From contig NZ_AP024653.1 in NCBI RefSeq assembly GCF_019977335.1, positions 806,001-870,000 on the forward strand: a DNA stretch of 64,000 nucleotides. The letters run 5' to 3'. The notes under the pieces were generated by a model. The model saw only the letters and a list, made by a program, of their open reading frames with translations. It did no database searches and was not told the origin of the DNA. Positions 28,760 through 37,293 of the stretch are shown piece after piece. Every line of letters begins with the position of its first letter. Position 1 is the first letter of the stretch. Both the position numbers and the translations under genes were made by a program. The stretch comes from Arthrobacter sp. NicSoilB4 (GTDB lineage: Bacteria; Actinomycetota; Actinomycetes; Actinomycetales; Micrococcaceae).

Positions 28760-29179
28760 ATGGCTGAAGATGTTGGACTGATTGAGCGGTTTTATCGGGA
28801 TGTGATGGAGAGCGGCAACCTCGCCCTCGTTGATGAACTGACGGCGGACAGCTTCGTTGACCACGAGAAGGGCCTTCCGGGGCAACCACCCGGCAAGGAC
28901 GGCGTGAAATTCTTCGTGAGTACCATCAGGTCGGCTTTCCCTGACATCAAGGTCAAGGAAATCAAGCCCTCGCTGGCCGCCGGGAACCTGGAGGCCTGCC
29001 ACGTGGTCCTGGCCGGCACCCACAAAGGTGAGTTGGCGGGCATCCCGGCATCAGGCAAGAATGTGGAGTTCGACTGCACGGACATTATCCGCGTCGAGAA
29101 CGGCCGAGTGGCAGAGCATTGGGGCACCACGGACAACATGACCCTCATGCAGCAGATCGGTGCCATGGCGGTTGCCTGA
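28760..29179 (+). CDS. SnoaL-like ester cyclase/polyketide cyclase fold protein
   Basis: The 139-residue protein has the SnoaL layout of an NTF2-like fold: IERFYRDVMESGNLALVDEL, DSFVDHEKGLPGQPPGKDGVK, SAFPDIKVKEIKPSLA and IIRVENGRVAEHWGTTDN. The conserved His/Asp positions of the SnoaL pocket (VDHE, AEHWG) are present. Such proteins are often stand-alone and of unknown substrate in soil actinobacteria. AGGAG lies about 9 nt upstream of the ATG. Confidence 0.88.
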   Translation: MAEDVGLIERFYRDVMESGNLALVDELTADSFVDHEKGLPGQPPGKDGVKFFVSTIRSAFPDIKVKEIKPSLAAGNLEACHVVLAGTHKGELAGIPASGKNVEFDCTDIIRVENGRVAEHWGTTDNMTLMQQIGAMAVA

Positions 29180-29231
29180 ATAAAATCAACGCACGACGGC
29201 GGCCGGCAAGACCGCCGTCGGACGTCAGGGT

Positions 29232-29990
29232 TTACGCGTCGAGTCCCGCCTCGATGGCCTCCAGGTCACGGACGGCGTAGCGGTGGTGTTCCCACTCCTC
29301 GTCAAGAATGGTGTGCAGGCAGGAGAGGGTTGTCTCCGGTTGCCGTGGTGCCCACGGATTCTTGCGCACCGCGGACAGTTCAGCTGGGGTGACGGTGGCG
29401 AGGAAGTCACGCACCATGGCCACCCGGCCTGCCCGGACCTCGAGCACTTCGGCGTACGTCGGTGCGGCCGTCGAGAAGACCGACATGTCGTTGCCGTCCG
29501 GTTCGTACTCAAAGTTCGGCTGGCCAATGGGGTGGTACGGCTGCTCGATCTCCAGGATGGCCCGGCGCAGCCACGTGTCGGTGGCCATGACCAGGTGGCG
29601 CAGTGTCTGGGCGAACGACCACTCGCCGTCGACCGAGAGAGCGACCGTGCCGGCGGGCATCGCGGCGACGCGGTCGAGCGTAGCAGACCAGGTCCGCTCC
29701 AGTGCTGCCCAGGCGGCTCGAAGACCATCAGGATCGCCGGCCCGTCTTTCGGCGCGGCCGGGAAAGCGGCGGTTGAGTTCGGCTTCGACGAAGGGGACCA
29801 CATTGACGCCGTTGACGCGCAGGGCGTTCCCGCCGTCGAACAGCCACGGCGCATCGATGTCTGACCCGGAAATGTCCACCCCGCGCATCACTGTGCCAGA
29901 CAGGTCGGACCGGACGAACCGGGCTCCCCGCAGGTTCGCATCGACGAATTCTGCTCCACGGAGGTCGTCGGACTGGTTGAAAGCTGTCAT
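29232..29990 (-). CDS. Pentapeptide-repeat / DinB-like fusion protein
   Basis: The start is ATG 29990 (MTAFNQSDDLRGAEF), giving 252 residues. Residues ~8-50 contain pentapeptide-type repeats (LRGAEFVDANLRGARFVRSDLSG). The rest is a DinB/mycothiol-dependent maleylpyruvate isomerase-type four-helix bundle, with metal-ligand candidates in TLRHLVMATDTW and EEWEHHRYAVRDL. DinB-like proteins in actinobacteria often use mycothiol or metals for transferase or isomerase chemistry. The fusion is recurrent in actinobacteria; the function is unknown. Confidence 0.82.
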   Translation of the reverse strand: MTAFNQSDDLRGAEFVDANLRGARFVRSDLSGTVMRGVDISGSDIDAPWLFDGGNALRVNGVNVVPFVEAELNRRFPGRAERRAGDPDGLRAAWAALERTWSATLDRVAAMPAGTVALSVDGEWSFAQTLRHLVMATDTWLRRAILEIEQPYHPIGQPNFEYEPDGNDMSVFSTAAPTYAEVLEVRAGRVAMVRDFLATVTPAELSAVRKNPWAPRQPETTLSCLHTILDEEWEHHRYAVRDLEAIEAGLDA

Positions 29991-30295
29991 GGCGGAAACT
30001 TTGCCACGATCCGGGCCAGTTCCGCACCACCCAGACGGCGTCGTTCGGCGCCGCCGGCCGTCCCCGGACCGTTCGGCCGGACTGCCTGCAGCCCATTTTC
30101 CGCGAGACCAGATCGGTCCATAATGGCCACATAAGCTTCGGGGACCCTCGCGCCGGTGATGAGTGGTGGCGTTGAAGAGTCCCAGGTGACTGCCCCGGCT
30201 CACGGGGCGGACACGGCTCCGGACCAGCAGTCCGGGACCCAAACCGGGGGGAGCACGCCATCGCTGCGATCATCAACGCATAGAAGGGAATCATC
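29991..30295. other. Divergent intergenic region
   Basis: This 305-bp stretch separates the divergent DinB-like and VOC genes. It contains AGAAGGGAAT just before the VOC start. I saw no ORF with family sequence, no strong hairpin and no clear consensus promoter. Confidence 0.5.
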
Positions 30296-30676
30296 ATGCT
30301 CAAGGATTCAAACATCATCGCTGTCCTCCCCGCGAAGGACATCAACCGGGCGAAGGAGTTCTACCGGGACAAGCTGGGAATAGAGCCCTCCGATTCCATG
30401 GAGGAGGGGAGCCTGATGTACAGCTGCGCCCAAGGAACGGGTTTCCTCATTTACCAGACGGACAATGCAGGGACAGCCAAGAACACCCAGATGGGATGGG
30501 AAACAGACAATCTCGAACAGGAGATGGAGGAGTTGCGCGGCCGCGGCGTCGTCTTTGAAGAGTACGACTTTCCCGGCCTGAAGACGGAAAACGGCATCGC
30601 CACCGCCGACTGGGGGAAGGCAGCCTGGTTCCTGGACAGCGAGGGAAACATCATCAACGTCTCCCAACGCGCCTAG
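30296..30676 (+). CDS. VOC family (glyoxalase/bleomycin resistance-like) protein
   Basis: The 126-residue protein has two beta-alpha-beta-beta-beta halves typical of VOC proteins: VLPAKDINRAKEFYRDKLGIEP at the start of the first and MEELRGRGVVFEEYDFPG in the second, ending AAWFLDSEGNIINV with the metal-ligand-like Glu. It may act as a dioxygenase or isomerase, or bind a hydrophobic ligand; nothing nearby tells which. GC content and codon use fit the neighbourhood. Confidence 0.88.
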   Translation: MLKDSNIIAVLPAKDINRAKEFYRDKLGIEPSDSMEEGSLMYSCAQGTGFLIYQTDNAGTAKNTQMGWETDNLEQEMEELRGRGVVFEEYDFPGLKTENGIATADWGKAAWFLDSEGNIINVSQRA

Positions 30677-30704
30677 CCCTGAGCCTGGCACCTATCAACG
30701 CCGC

Positions 30705-30766
30705 AGTTGCGCTATCACCTACCGTTGCTCTGAGCGCTCTGAGCAACCACGAGTGATAGCGCAACT
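30705..30766. terminator. Two-stem palindrome between convergent genes
   Basis: A perfect 14-bp outer stem (30705-30718 with 30753-30766) encloses a perfect 7-bp inner stem GTTGCTC/GAGCAAC (30724-30730 with 30741-30747). It lies between the convergent VOC and SRPBCC genes. No long T-tract follows; it may be both terminator and dispersed palindrome. Confidence 0.75.
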
Positions 30767-30785
30767 GGTGTCGGACCAGTCCTCC

Positions 30786-31253
30786 TCAAGTGCGACTTTC
30801 CAGTACCGTCTGCAATTTCTCGAACGACTCGGTCCATCCGCTTCGGTGCAGGGCAAGCCGTTCCTCTGTCAGGAATGGTCCCTGCGAGAGCACCAGGCGC
30901 GTGGCTTCCCCGGTACTCCCCAGTGCGAGGTCGACGACTGTGTCACGGTCGTCCGGCGTCGGTTCCTCCCAGCGGAACGTGTACACCAGACGCCATGGCG
31001 GATCGATTTCCAGGAACTCGCCCGAGAGGTGGAACGCATCGCCGTCGGGCGGCGTCATACGCAATCGGTAGCTGCCGCCTTCCGTCAGGCTCACATCGGC
31101 GGCGGGGATGGTGAAGCCGTGCGGGCCCCACCATTTCACCAGTTCGGTCGACTCCGTCAGCATCTTGAAAACTTCTTCCGGGGGAGCATCCAGCGTGCAT
31201 TCCAGGTCCAGGACCAGCCCGCCGGCTTCCGCATTTCCGGTTTCCTTGTTCAT
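30786..31253 (-). CDS. SRPBCC (AHSA1-like) domain protein
   Basis: The 155-residue protein has the activator-of-Hsp90-like START fold: LDLECTLDAPPEEVFKMLTES, then LVKWWGPHGFTIPAADVSL, GGSYRLRMTPPDGDAFHL and the C-terminal helix LHRSGWTESFEKLQTVL. These proteins bind hydrophobic ligands and are often paired with ArsR regulators. Here no regulator is adjacent. A short relic of a close homologue exists at 37095-37190. Confidence 0.88.
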   Translation of the reverse strand: MNKETGNAEAGGLVLDLECTLDAPPEEVFKMLTESTELVKWWGPHGFTIPAADVSLTEGGSYRLRMTPPDGDAFHLSGEFLEIDPPWRLVYTFRWEEPTPDDRDTVVDLALGSTGEATRLVLSQGPFLTEERLALHRSGWTESFEKLQTVLESRT

Positions 31254-31340
31254 CGTTCAACTCTGGCATCCTGCGGACGCTGACGGAAGTGGATCCGGTT
31301 GGCGGGTGCATACGGCCCGGCCCGGAAGTGGCCGCATGCG

Positions 31341-32516
31341 TTATGCCGCCAGCCCGCTCTGGATCTCCGCTGCGTGCTGCGGAGCCCGGGTGGCGGCGAG
31401 CCGCTTCGCAAGGTATTTGGCGTCCCGGCACCCGCCGGGGAGGGTATCCGATGCTGCTGCGAAGATGAATTCTTTTCCCAGCAGGTACAGGCCCGGCAGG
31501 GCATCCACCATCCCGCGGTGCTGCTGCTCCCGCCAGTTCGCGGGCAGCGCCGGGATGTCCAGCCATGGGTAGGCCTCGGTGAAGCCGGTGCACCAGATGA
31601 CGTTTGCCACCCGAAGTCCCCGGCCGCCGTCGAGGATTAAGTCGCCGTCCTGGACTCCGGTGACCCGCGGCACCACGTGGACGCCGGCTGCGGCCAGGTC
31701 CGCTAGCTTGGTGCGGATCAACGGCGTAGCCGTGGCAGCCATCTTCGGCAGCACCTTGCGCCCCACCGGCGTGTTGGTGTTCAGTACATGCATCCCGGCG
31801 AAGCGGATCACCGGGAGGAAGAAGCGGGCCGCGGTCCGGCCGTGCCGGAACGGGAGCTCGCCACTCGGCTGGCCGGCCAGCCAGGTTTCATGCGTGCGGC
31901 TGGTCTCCAGCGCGATCTCCGCCCCGGAGTTGCCCACCCCCACCACCAGGACGGGTCCGGGCTTGAGCTGGGCCGGGTTCTGGTAGTCGCGGGAGTGGAA
32001 CTGCACGACGTCGGACGGCAGTTCCGCCGCGAAACCCGGTGTCCTGGGCAGCTGGCAGGCGCCGGTGGCGAGGACAACCTTCGACGCCGTCCAGCGCTGC
32101 GTCCCGGCCGTGATCTGGAACTGGTGCCCGTCGTGACTCAGCCGGGTGACGGCCGTGTTGAGGCGGACCGGCAGATGAAACCGGGAGGCGTAGTCCTCCA
32201 GATAGTCCGCCTGCTCGTCCTTGGTGGGGAAGGCGAGGGGGTCGCCCGGGAAGGGCCGGCCGGGCAGGCCGTTGTACTTGGCGGGCGTGAACAGCCGCAG
32301 TGAGTCCCAACGGTCCCGCCACGCCTGGCCAACCCGCGTGCCGGCGTCGAGAATGACAAAGTCCCGGTGCTTCTGCGCCAGGTAGTAGCCCAGCGCCAGG
32401 CCGGACTGTCCGGCGCCGATGATGACCGTGTCGACGGCGGATGTGCGGACTTTGCCAGTGCCGACTTTGCCCGGACCGACGGCGCCGCCGGTGTCAGTTG
32501 CTGGGGTGGTGTTCAT
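31341..32516 (-). CDS. Flavin-containing monooxygenase / FAD-dependent oxidoreductase
   Basis: I choose ATG 32516 because AAGGAGG precedes it at ideal spacing; ATG 32558, which overlaps the SemiSWEET stop as ATGA, would add 14 residues. The 391-residue protein has an FAD-binding GAGQSG (34-39), an NADPH-binding GVGNSG further on, and the GQAWRDRWDSLRLFTP segment typical of CzcO/trimethylamine-monooxygenase-like enzymes. Expected reaction is NADPH-dependent oxygenation of a small nucleophile. It follows the SemiSWEET gene in one operon. Confidence 0.88.
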   Translation of the reverse strand: MNTTPATDTGGAVGPGKVGTGKVRTSAVDTVIIGAGQSGLALGYYLAQKHRDFVILDAGTRVGQAWRDRWDSLRLFTPAKYNGLPGRPFPGDPLAFPTKDEQADYLEDYASRFHLPVRLNTAVTRLSHDGHQFQITAGTQRWTASKVVLATGACQLPRTPGFAAELPSDVVQFHSRDYQNPAQLKPGPVLVVGVGNSGAEIALETSRTHETWLAGQPSGELPFRHGRTAARFFLPVIRFAGMHVLNTNTPVGRKVLPKMAATATPLIRTKLADLAAAGVHVVPRVTGVQDGDLILDGGRGLRVANVIWCTGFTEAYPWLDIPALPANWREQQHRGMVDALPGLYLLGKEFIFAAASDTLPGGCRDAKYLAKRLAATRAPQHAAEIQSGLAA

Positions 32517-32554
32517 CGTGGTGCCTCCTTGGAGTTGTTTGTGCAGCGGGGTGG

Positions 32555-32863
32555 TCATGAACGCTGTGCCTGCTGCGCCTGCTGCGTACAGGGGGTGCCG
32601 GCGGGTCCGGACCGGAACCGCAGGTACCAGATGAGCAGCAGCGCGGAGGCAACGACGTAGAAGAGGTGCAGCAGCCAGATCGGCCCCGGCGGGAGGCTGA
32701 AGACGTACACGGAGTGCACCGCGTTGGCGACGTTGCTCAGCGCGAGGTAGCCGAGGCTGTAAGAGTCAAGATCCCTCGTGTGGAGGGCCTTGAGCAGCAT
32801 GGGCAGGTAGCTCACCGCGAAGAGGCCGGTGGAAACCATTCCTGCGAGCACTGAAACGTTCAT
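32555..32863 (-). CDS. SemiSWEET/PQ-loop-like small membrane protein
   Basis: From ATG 32863 the product is 102 residues with three hydrophobic helices (about 5-25, 38-58 and 62-82), the size and layout of SemiSWEET sugar transporters. The region after helix 1 reads SYLPMLLKALHTRDLDSYS, where the family normally has PQ. It probably dimerises to move a small sugar or other solute; the substrate is not known. It lies 89 nt downstream of the LuxR regulator and overlaps the possible longer start of the monooxygenase. Confidence 0.75.
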   Translation of the reverse strand: MNVSVLAGMVSTGLFAVSYLPMLLKALHTRDLDSYSLGYLALSNVANAVHSVYVFSLPPGPIWLLHLFYVVASALLLIWYLRFRSGPAGTPCTQQAQQAQRS

Positions 32864-32952
32864 GCCATTAACGCTAATTTTCGTCGCGTCGCGGCGAATC
32901 GGGCGAATCACCCATTTCCCTGGGCCTGGGGCTAGATCCGGAGTGGGCAATC

Positions 32953-34641
32953 TTATGCAGGCCGGGAGGTTCGGGCGAGGCCGTGCTCGTAGGCGTAGGC
33001 CGTCAGCGCCGCCCGGGAGGTCAGGTCCAGCTTGGTGAAGATATTGCTCAGGTGCCGGGCCACTGTTTTTTCGCTGATGAACAGCTCGGCAGCGATGTTC
33101 CGGTTGCTCAGTCCGGCGGACACAAACCGGACCACCTCGGTTTCGCGGGCGGTGAGCGGCCCGGCGTCGGCGGCGTGATGGGCGCCGTTCACGGTGGTGG
33201 GCGCCGGGGCGGTCCGGGTGCCCGGCGCTTCGGGCAGCGACTGCTCCAGCCCCGCCAGCGCCGGCGCGGCGCCCAGCTCGGAAAAGACTGCCCGCGCCGC
33301 CTCGCGCTCCAGCCGGGCGGATTCCTCATCGCCGAGCGCGTCGCACACCCTGGCCAGGAGGGCGCGGCAGCGGGCCGCTTCGAACGGTGCGTCGAGATCG
33401 AGCCAGCGGGACCACGCGCGGCGCAGCGGGACCAAGGCAGCAGCCGGGTCGCCTTCGTGGAACAGGACCGCGGCCTGGGACTGATCGGCGAAGGCGTGCA
33501 GCATGGGCATGTCGATCGAGGCGCAAAGCGCGGCCAGTTCCTCCGCGGCGGCCCGTGCTGCCAGTGCGTCGCCTGCTGCCAGTTCGATGTCCACCCGGGC
33601 GGCGAGCATCGGACGCCGGTAGGCAGGGCCGACGCCGTCCATGGCTGGCCGGAGCAGGGACTGGGCCTGCTCCGGCCTGCCCTGGGCCAGGCGCAGGAGC
33701 GCCAGCCCGGGCTGTGCCGGGAAACCGGTGTCCTGGGCGTGCAGGTAGCAGGCTTCGGCGGCGTCGAAGTCGCCCCGGAGCCGGTGGATTTCGCCCTGTT
33801 CGTAGAAGCCGCCGTAGGTGGCCATCCGGTCGCCGGTGAAGGCGAGGTCCTGCGCCGCTGTGGCCGCGTCGAGCGCCTCGGCCCAGGCGCCGTGCAGCCG
33901 GTACAGCTCGGCCCGGTGCATCTGGCATTGGCCGCTGAAGGCGACCAGCTTCTGTTGCGCGTCGCACCACCGGTCCAGGGCCCGGGTCCACTCGTGGGCG
34001 CGGTGCAGGTCGAAGGCCTGATGGCAGGTTTCGATCACTGCGCAGTAGATGATTCCGGCGGGGACCGGGGAGATTTCCCCGACGGTGACGGCCACCATGG
34101 CTTCGTCGAGCAGGGCCAGGCCGTCGTCGATCTCACCCAGCAGGACCTTGGCCTGCCCGAGCCCCAGCGTGCCGAGGGCGGCCGAGTCGGGATCGCCGCG
34201 TGCCCGTCCGAGGTCGGCGGCCCGCGTGAAAGCTGCCGCGGCGCCGTCGCCGTCGCCCTGGTAGAGGGCGCCCAGCCCGGCGGGGACGGACAACAGGCCC
34301 TCGAAGCGGCAGGGCTCGGGCAGGTCCTCGACGATCCGGCGGGCGCGGGCGAGCCAGCCGGCGCTGCGGGCCGGTTCGCCCAGCAGGATGAGGTTCATCC
34401 CGGTCCAGACGGCGCAGCGGGCGGCGGCGGGGTAGTCGCCGTCGGCGAGGTACTTCAGGTGCGCCCGGGCCAGGATGTCCACTCCCTCGGAGCCCCGGCC
34501 GGTGAGGATGACGGAGGTGGCCAGCTGTTCCAGATCGCCGGCCGGAAGTTCGGCGTCGTGGTCGGCCGCGGTGAACTGCCCGACGGCGTCCGGCCAGCGC
34601 CGTTCGGCGTAGGCTTCCCGGCCCTGTGCGAGTGCAGACAT
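32953..34641 (-). CDS. LuxR family regulator with TPR-like sensor region
   Basis: The 562-residue protein is mostly Ala-rich helical repeats of TPR type (residues ~1-470, for example REAYAERRWPDAVGQF and DAAEACYLHAQDTGF). It ends with a LuxR-type HTH at about 496-555 (LTARETEVVRFVSAGLSNRNIA, VARHLSNIFTKLDL). There is no receiver domain or Walker A, so it belongs to the ATPase-less relatives of MalT/LAL regulators. It may control the downstream SemiSWEET and monooxygenase genes on the same strand. Confidence 0.9.
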   Translation of the reverse strand: MSALAQGREAYAERRWPDAVGQFTAADHDAELPAGDLEQLATSVILTGRGSEGVDILARAHLKYLADGDYPAAARCAVWTGMNLILLGEPARSAGWLARARRIVEDLPEPCRFEGLLSVPAGLGALYQGDGDGAAAAFTRAADLGRARGDPDSAALGTLGLGQAKVLLGEIDDGLALLDEAMVAVTVGEISPVPAGIIYCAVIETCHQAFDLHRAHEWTRALDRWCDAQQKLVAFSGQCQMHRAELYRLHGAWAEALDAATAAQDLAFTGDRMATYGGFYEQGEIHRLRGDFDAAEACYLHAQDTGFPAQPGLALLRLAQGRPEQAQSLLRPAMDGVGPAYRRPMLAARVDIELAAGDALAARAAAEELAALCASIDMPMLHAFADQSQAAVLFHEGDPAAALVPLRRAWSRWLDLDAPFEAARCRALLARVCDALGDEESARLEREAARAVFSELGAAPALAGLEQSLPEAPGTRTAPAPTTVNGAHHAADAGPLTARETEVVRFVSAGLSNRNIAAELFISEKTVARHLSNIFTKLDLTSRAALTAYAYEHGLARTSRPA

Positions 34642-34852
34642 CGCGCCTCCCCGTTTCCGGTGGCGGGTCGGAGCCCGTGGGCGCCGCGCGGCCCGTCATC
34701 TGATCTTCAGGCTACCGCCGGGGTTTAAAGGGCGGCAAGGCGCGGGGGCGAAGGCCGATCCAGTACATGACCTTCGGCCCTTCAACCACGCCACTGCGGC
34801 CTGCAAGGCTGGAAGCCGACCCCGGACGTCCCCGGACATGAAGGTGGCAGGC

Positions 34853-36364
34853 ATGGACAGCGTCGTCAGCACCACACTTGGCCCGCTGCGCGGCAGCGCA
34901 GACGAAGGCGTGCACCATTTCCTGGGCATCCCGTACGGTGCGCCCCCGTCCGGGGCGAACCGGCTCCGCCCGCCGCAGCCCGTCCAGCCCTGGTCGGAAA
35001 CCCGCGATGCCACGCAGTACGGCTCAGCCCCTTTCCAGCTGGCTCCCCCGGAGAGTGCGGGCACGGAGTGGGATACCGCGCAGGCCGGCGAGGACTGCCT
35101 GAATCTCAATGTCTGGACACCGGACCCCGGCAGCGCCGGCCTGCCGGTCATGGTCTGGATTCAGGGCGGCGCGTTCGAATTCGGTTCGACGGCGGCGTAC
35201 GACGGCCGGAATTTCGCCCGGGATGGTGTCGTTTGTGTGGTGATCAACTGGCGGGTGGGCGCCGACGGGTTCCTGGACCTCGGCGACGGACAGGCCAACG
35301 TGGGTCTCCTCGACCAGATCGCGGCCCTGGAGTGGGTGCGGGGGAACATTGCAGCTTTCGGCGGTGACCCCGGTAACGTCACCGTTTTTGGCGAGTCGGC
35401 GGGTGCGATGAGCATTGGCGTCCTGCTCTCGATGCCCCGGGCCGAGGGTTTGTTCCGGAGGGCTATCCTGCAGAGCGGGGCAGCCCACCACGCGTTATCC
35501 TCCGAGACCGCCCAACGCATCGGCGGGTTCCTCGCAGAGAAGCTGGGCGTCCCGCCAACCCGGGAGGCGATGGCGGCGGTACCGGCCCAGCGGTTCCTCG
35601 CGGCGCAGGCGGAGTTGAAGGCGGACCTGTTTGGCCGTCCGGACCCGGAGCGCTGGGGACCTGAGGTGTTGGCCAGCAGTATGCTCTGGCAGCCGACAAT
35701 CGACGGCGTCACGGTGCCGCTGCGACCCATCGAAGGGATCGCCGCCGGAGCGGGCTCGATGGTGGACATCATGGTCGGGACCAACACCGAGGACTGGAAG
35801 TTGTTTCTTGCCATTACCGGCGTGATCGGGAAGGTCACCGAGCAGGACCTGGCGGAATCCAGAAGCGTGGACGGCTTCCCGCCCCTCGGCGCCTACGGGC
35901 TTCCCGTTGAGACCGCACTCCGCGAATACCGCGCCCACTATCCGGACAGTTCGCCAGGAGATCTGCTCGCCGCCGTGGAAACCGACTGGTGGGTGCGGAT
36001 TCCGGCGATCCGTTTAGCCGATGCCCACGCAACGGCCGCCTCGGCGACTTCAGCGCGGACGTACATGTACGAGTTCGCTTGGCCCGCCCCCGGCCTCGGT
36101 GCCGTCCACAGCATGGAGATCCCGTTCGTCTTCGACACCCTGGACAGGGACTCCAGATTGTTCGGGCCGCTGCTCGGGGCAGACCCGCCACAGGAACTGG
36201 CTGACGCGCTGCACGCCGCCTGGGTTTCCTTCGCCACCACCGGCGATCCAGGCTGGCCCGGCTACGATCCCGAACGCAGGACCACCATTGTCTTCAACAC
36301 CGATACCCGCGTGGTCCACGATCCGCGCACCTGGGAGCGGGAGCTATGGACGGGCATCCGTTAG
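34853..36364 (+). CDS. Type-B carboxylesterase
   Basis: Two nearby ATGs are possible (34838 and 34853); AAGGTGG is better spaced for 34853. The 503-residue protein shows the type-B carboxylesterase pattern: FLGIPYGAPPSGANR, EDCLNLNVWTP, the oxyanion region WIQGGAFEFG (102-111) and the nucleophile Ser182 in FGESAGAMS. The oxyanion loop has QGGA in place of the common HGGG. It probably hydrolyses carboxylic esters in the cytosol, as no signal peptide is present. The following gene overlaps its 3' end by 19 nt. Confidence 0.92.
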   Translation: MDSVVSTTLGPLRGSADEGVHHFLGIPYGAPPSGANRLRPPQPVQPWSETRDATQYGSAPFQLAPPESAGTEWDTAQAGEDCLNLNVWTPDPGSAGLPVMVWIQGGAFEFGSTAAYDGRNFARDGVVCVVINWRVGADGFLDLGDGQANVGLLDQIAALEWVRGNIAAFGGDPGNVTVFGESAGAMSIGVLLSMPRAEGLFRRAILQSGAAHHALSSETAQRIGGFLAEKLGVPPTREAMAAVPAQRFLAAQAELKADLFGRPDPERWGPEVLASSMLWQPTIDGVTVPLRPIEGIAAGAGSMVDIMVGTNTEDWKLFLAITGVIGKVTEQDLAESRSVDGFPPLGAYGLPVETALREYRAHYPDSSPGDLLAAVETDWWVRIPAIRLADAHATAASATSARTYMYEFAWPAPGLGAVHSMEIPFVFDTLDRDSRLFGPLLGADPPQELADALHAAWVSFATTGDPGWPGYDPERRTTIVFNTDTRVVHDPRTWERELWTGIR

Positions 36365-37098
36365 GACTCGCAGCTACAGGGCTGGTGCGTGGGATGGTCA
36401 ACCGCAGGAGATTGCTGGTTTTCGGAGTAGCACTGGTCGTTGAGATAGCGGCCTATCTGGTGTGGCGTCCGTCGATGCTGCGGTGGGGAACTCAGGGTGA
36501 GGAGGCCGTTGAGCCGTTGCCGGGTGATGACCGGGTGCCTCGTCCGACGTTTCAAAGCACGCGGGCCATCACCATCAACGTGCCGCCGGAGCGCGTATGG
36601 CCCTGGATAGTGCAAATGGGGATCTACCGCGCCGGGTTCTACACCCACGACCGGGTGGAGCGGGCCATGTTTCACGCCCGGTACGTCGAAGGAAAGCACT
36701 CGGCGACGCGCATCCACCCGGAGCTGCAGGACCTCAAGGTCGGCGACCTGGTCCCTTACGGCGGTGGCGTCTATGCCCCCGTGTCAGAGATCGAGCCCAA
36801 CCGGCACCTTGTCGCAGGAGAGGCGTTCGTGCTGCGCCCTCTCCCGGGGAACCGCACCCGCCTCATCATTCGATGGCGGGGGATGGGCTACCTCAGTGCT
36901 GCGGCCCAGGGCGCCGCGGCGGACGCTCCGGCGCTGACCAAGGCCGTCGTTTTCGCCCTTCAGCATGTGCCCGGGGCGATGCTGCTGGCCCGCGGCATCG
37001 ACTTTCTCATCGCGGACCCATTGCACCACTACATGGAAGTCGGCGTCCTGCGCGGCGTTAAGGAACGCGCGGAAGGGAGGTATGACACACGTTGGTGA
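36346..37098 (+). CDS. SRPBCC-like membrane-anchored protein
   Basis: The frame opens at ATG 36346, inside the esterase gene; ATG 36394 (MVNRRRLLVFG) is a shorter alternative. There is one N-terminal membrane segment (LLVFGVALVVEIAAYLVW), followed by SRPBCC-like sequence: ITINVPPERVWPWIVQMG, GFYTHDRVERAMF and LVPYGGGVYAPVSEIEPNR. This resembles a family of actinobacterial proteins of unknown function with a polyketide-cyclase-like fold. The overlap with the esterase gene suggests translational coupling. Confidence 0.72.
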   Translation: MDGHPLGLAATGLVRGMVNRRRLLVFGVALVVEIAAYLVWRPSMLRWGTQGEEAVEPLPGDDRVPRPTFQSTRAITINVPPERVWPWIVQMGIYRAGFYTHDRVERAMFHARYVEGKHSATRIHPELQDLKVGDLVPYGGGVYAPVSEIEPNRHLVAGEAFVLRPLPGNRTRLIIRWRGMGYLSAAAQGAAADAPALTKAVVFALQHVPGAMLLARGIDFLIADPLHHYMEVGVLRGVKERAEGRYDTRW

Positions 37099-37190
37099 TG
37101 CCGCCTGCTGTGAGGCTTAGTTCGACTGCCGGGATGGTGAAGTCCTGCGGACCCCACCACTTCACCAGTTCGGCCGCTTCCGTCAGCGGA
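37095..37190 (-). pseudogene. Relic of an SRPBCC/AHSA1 gene
   Basis: On the minus strand about 32 codons read LTEAAELVKWWGPQDFTI then PAVELSLTAGGIT. This matches residues 32-61 of the protein encoded at 30786-31253 (LTESTELVKWWGPHGFTI) very closely. There is no start codon and the family sequence ends abruptly on both sides, so only an internal fragment survives. The rest of the 195-bp gap before the permease holds its GGAGG ribosome-binding site. Confidence 0.7.
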
Positions 37191-37293
37191 GTTGCCAAAC
37201 CCAGCCGGGAAGATCACAGTGAAGTAGGTCACATCGAGGCCGGGAGTCCGGCCGCCGCTCTCAGGAGCCGGGTACTCGCTGCGGAGGTCAACC

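Noticed and set aside
32983..34728. 581-codon plus-strand frame
   Set aside because: Antisense of the LuxR-type regulator; Gly/Gln/Val-rich with no motif, a common artefact in GC-rich genomes.
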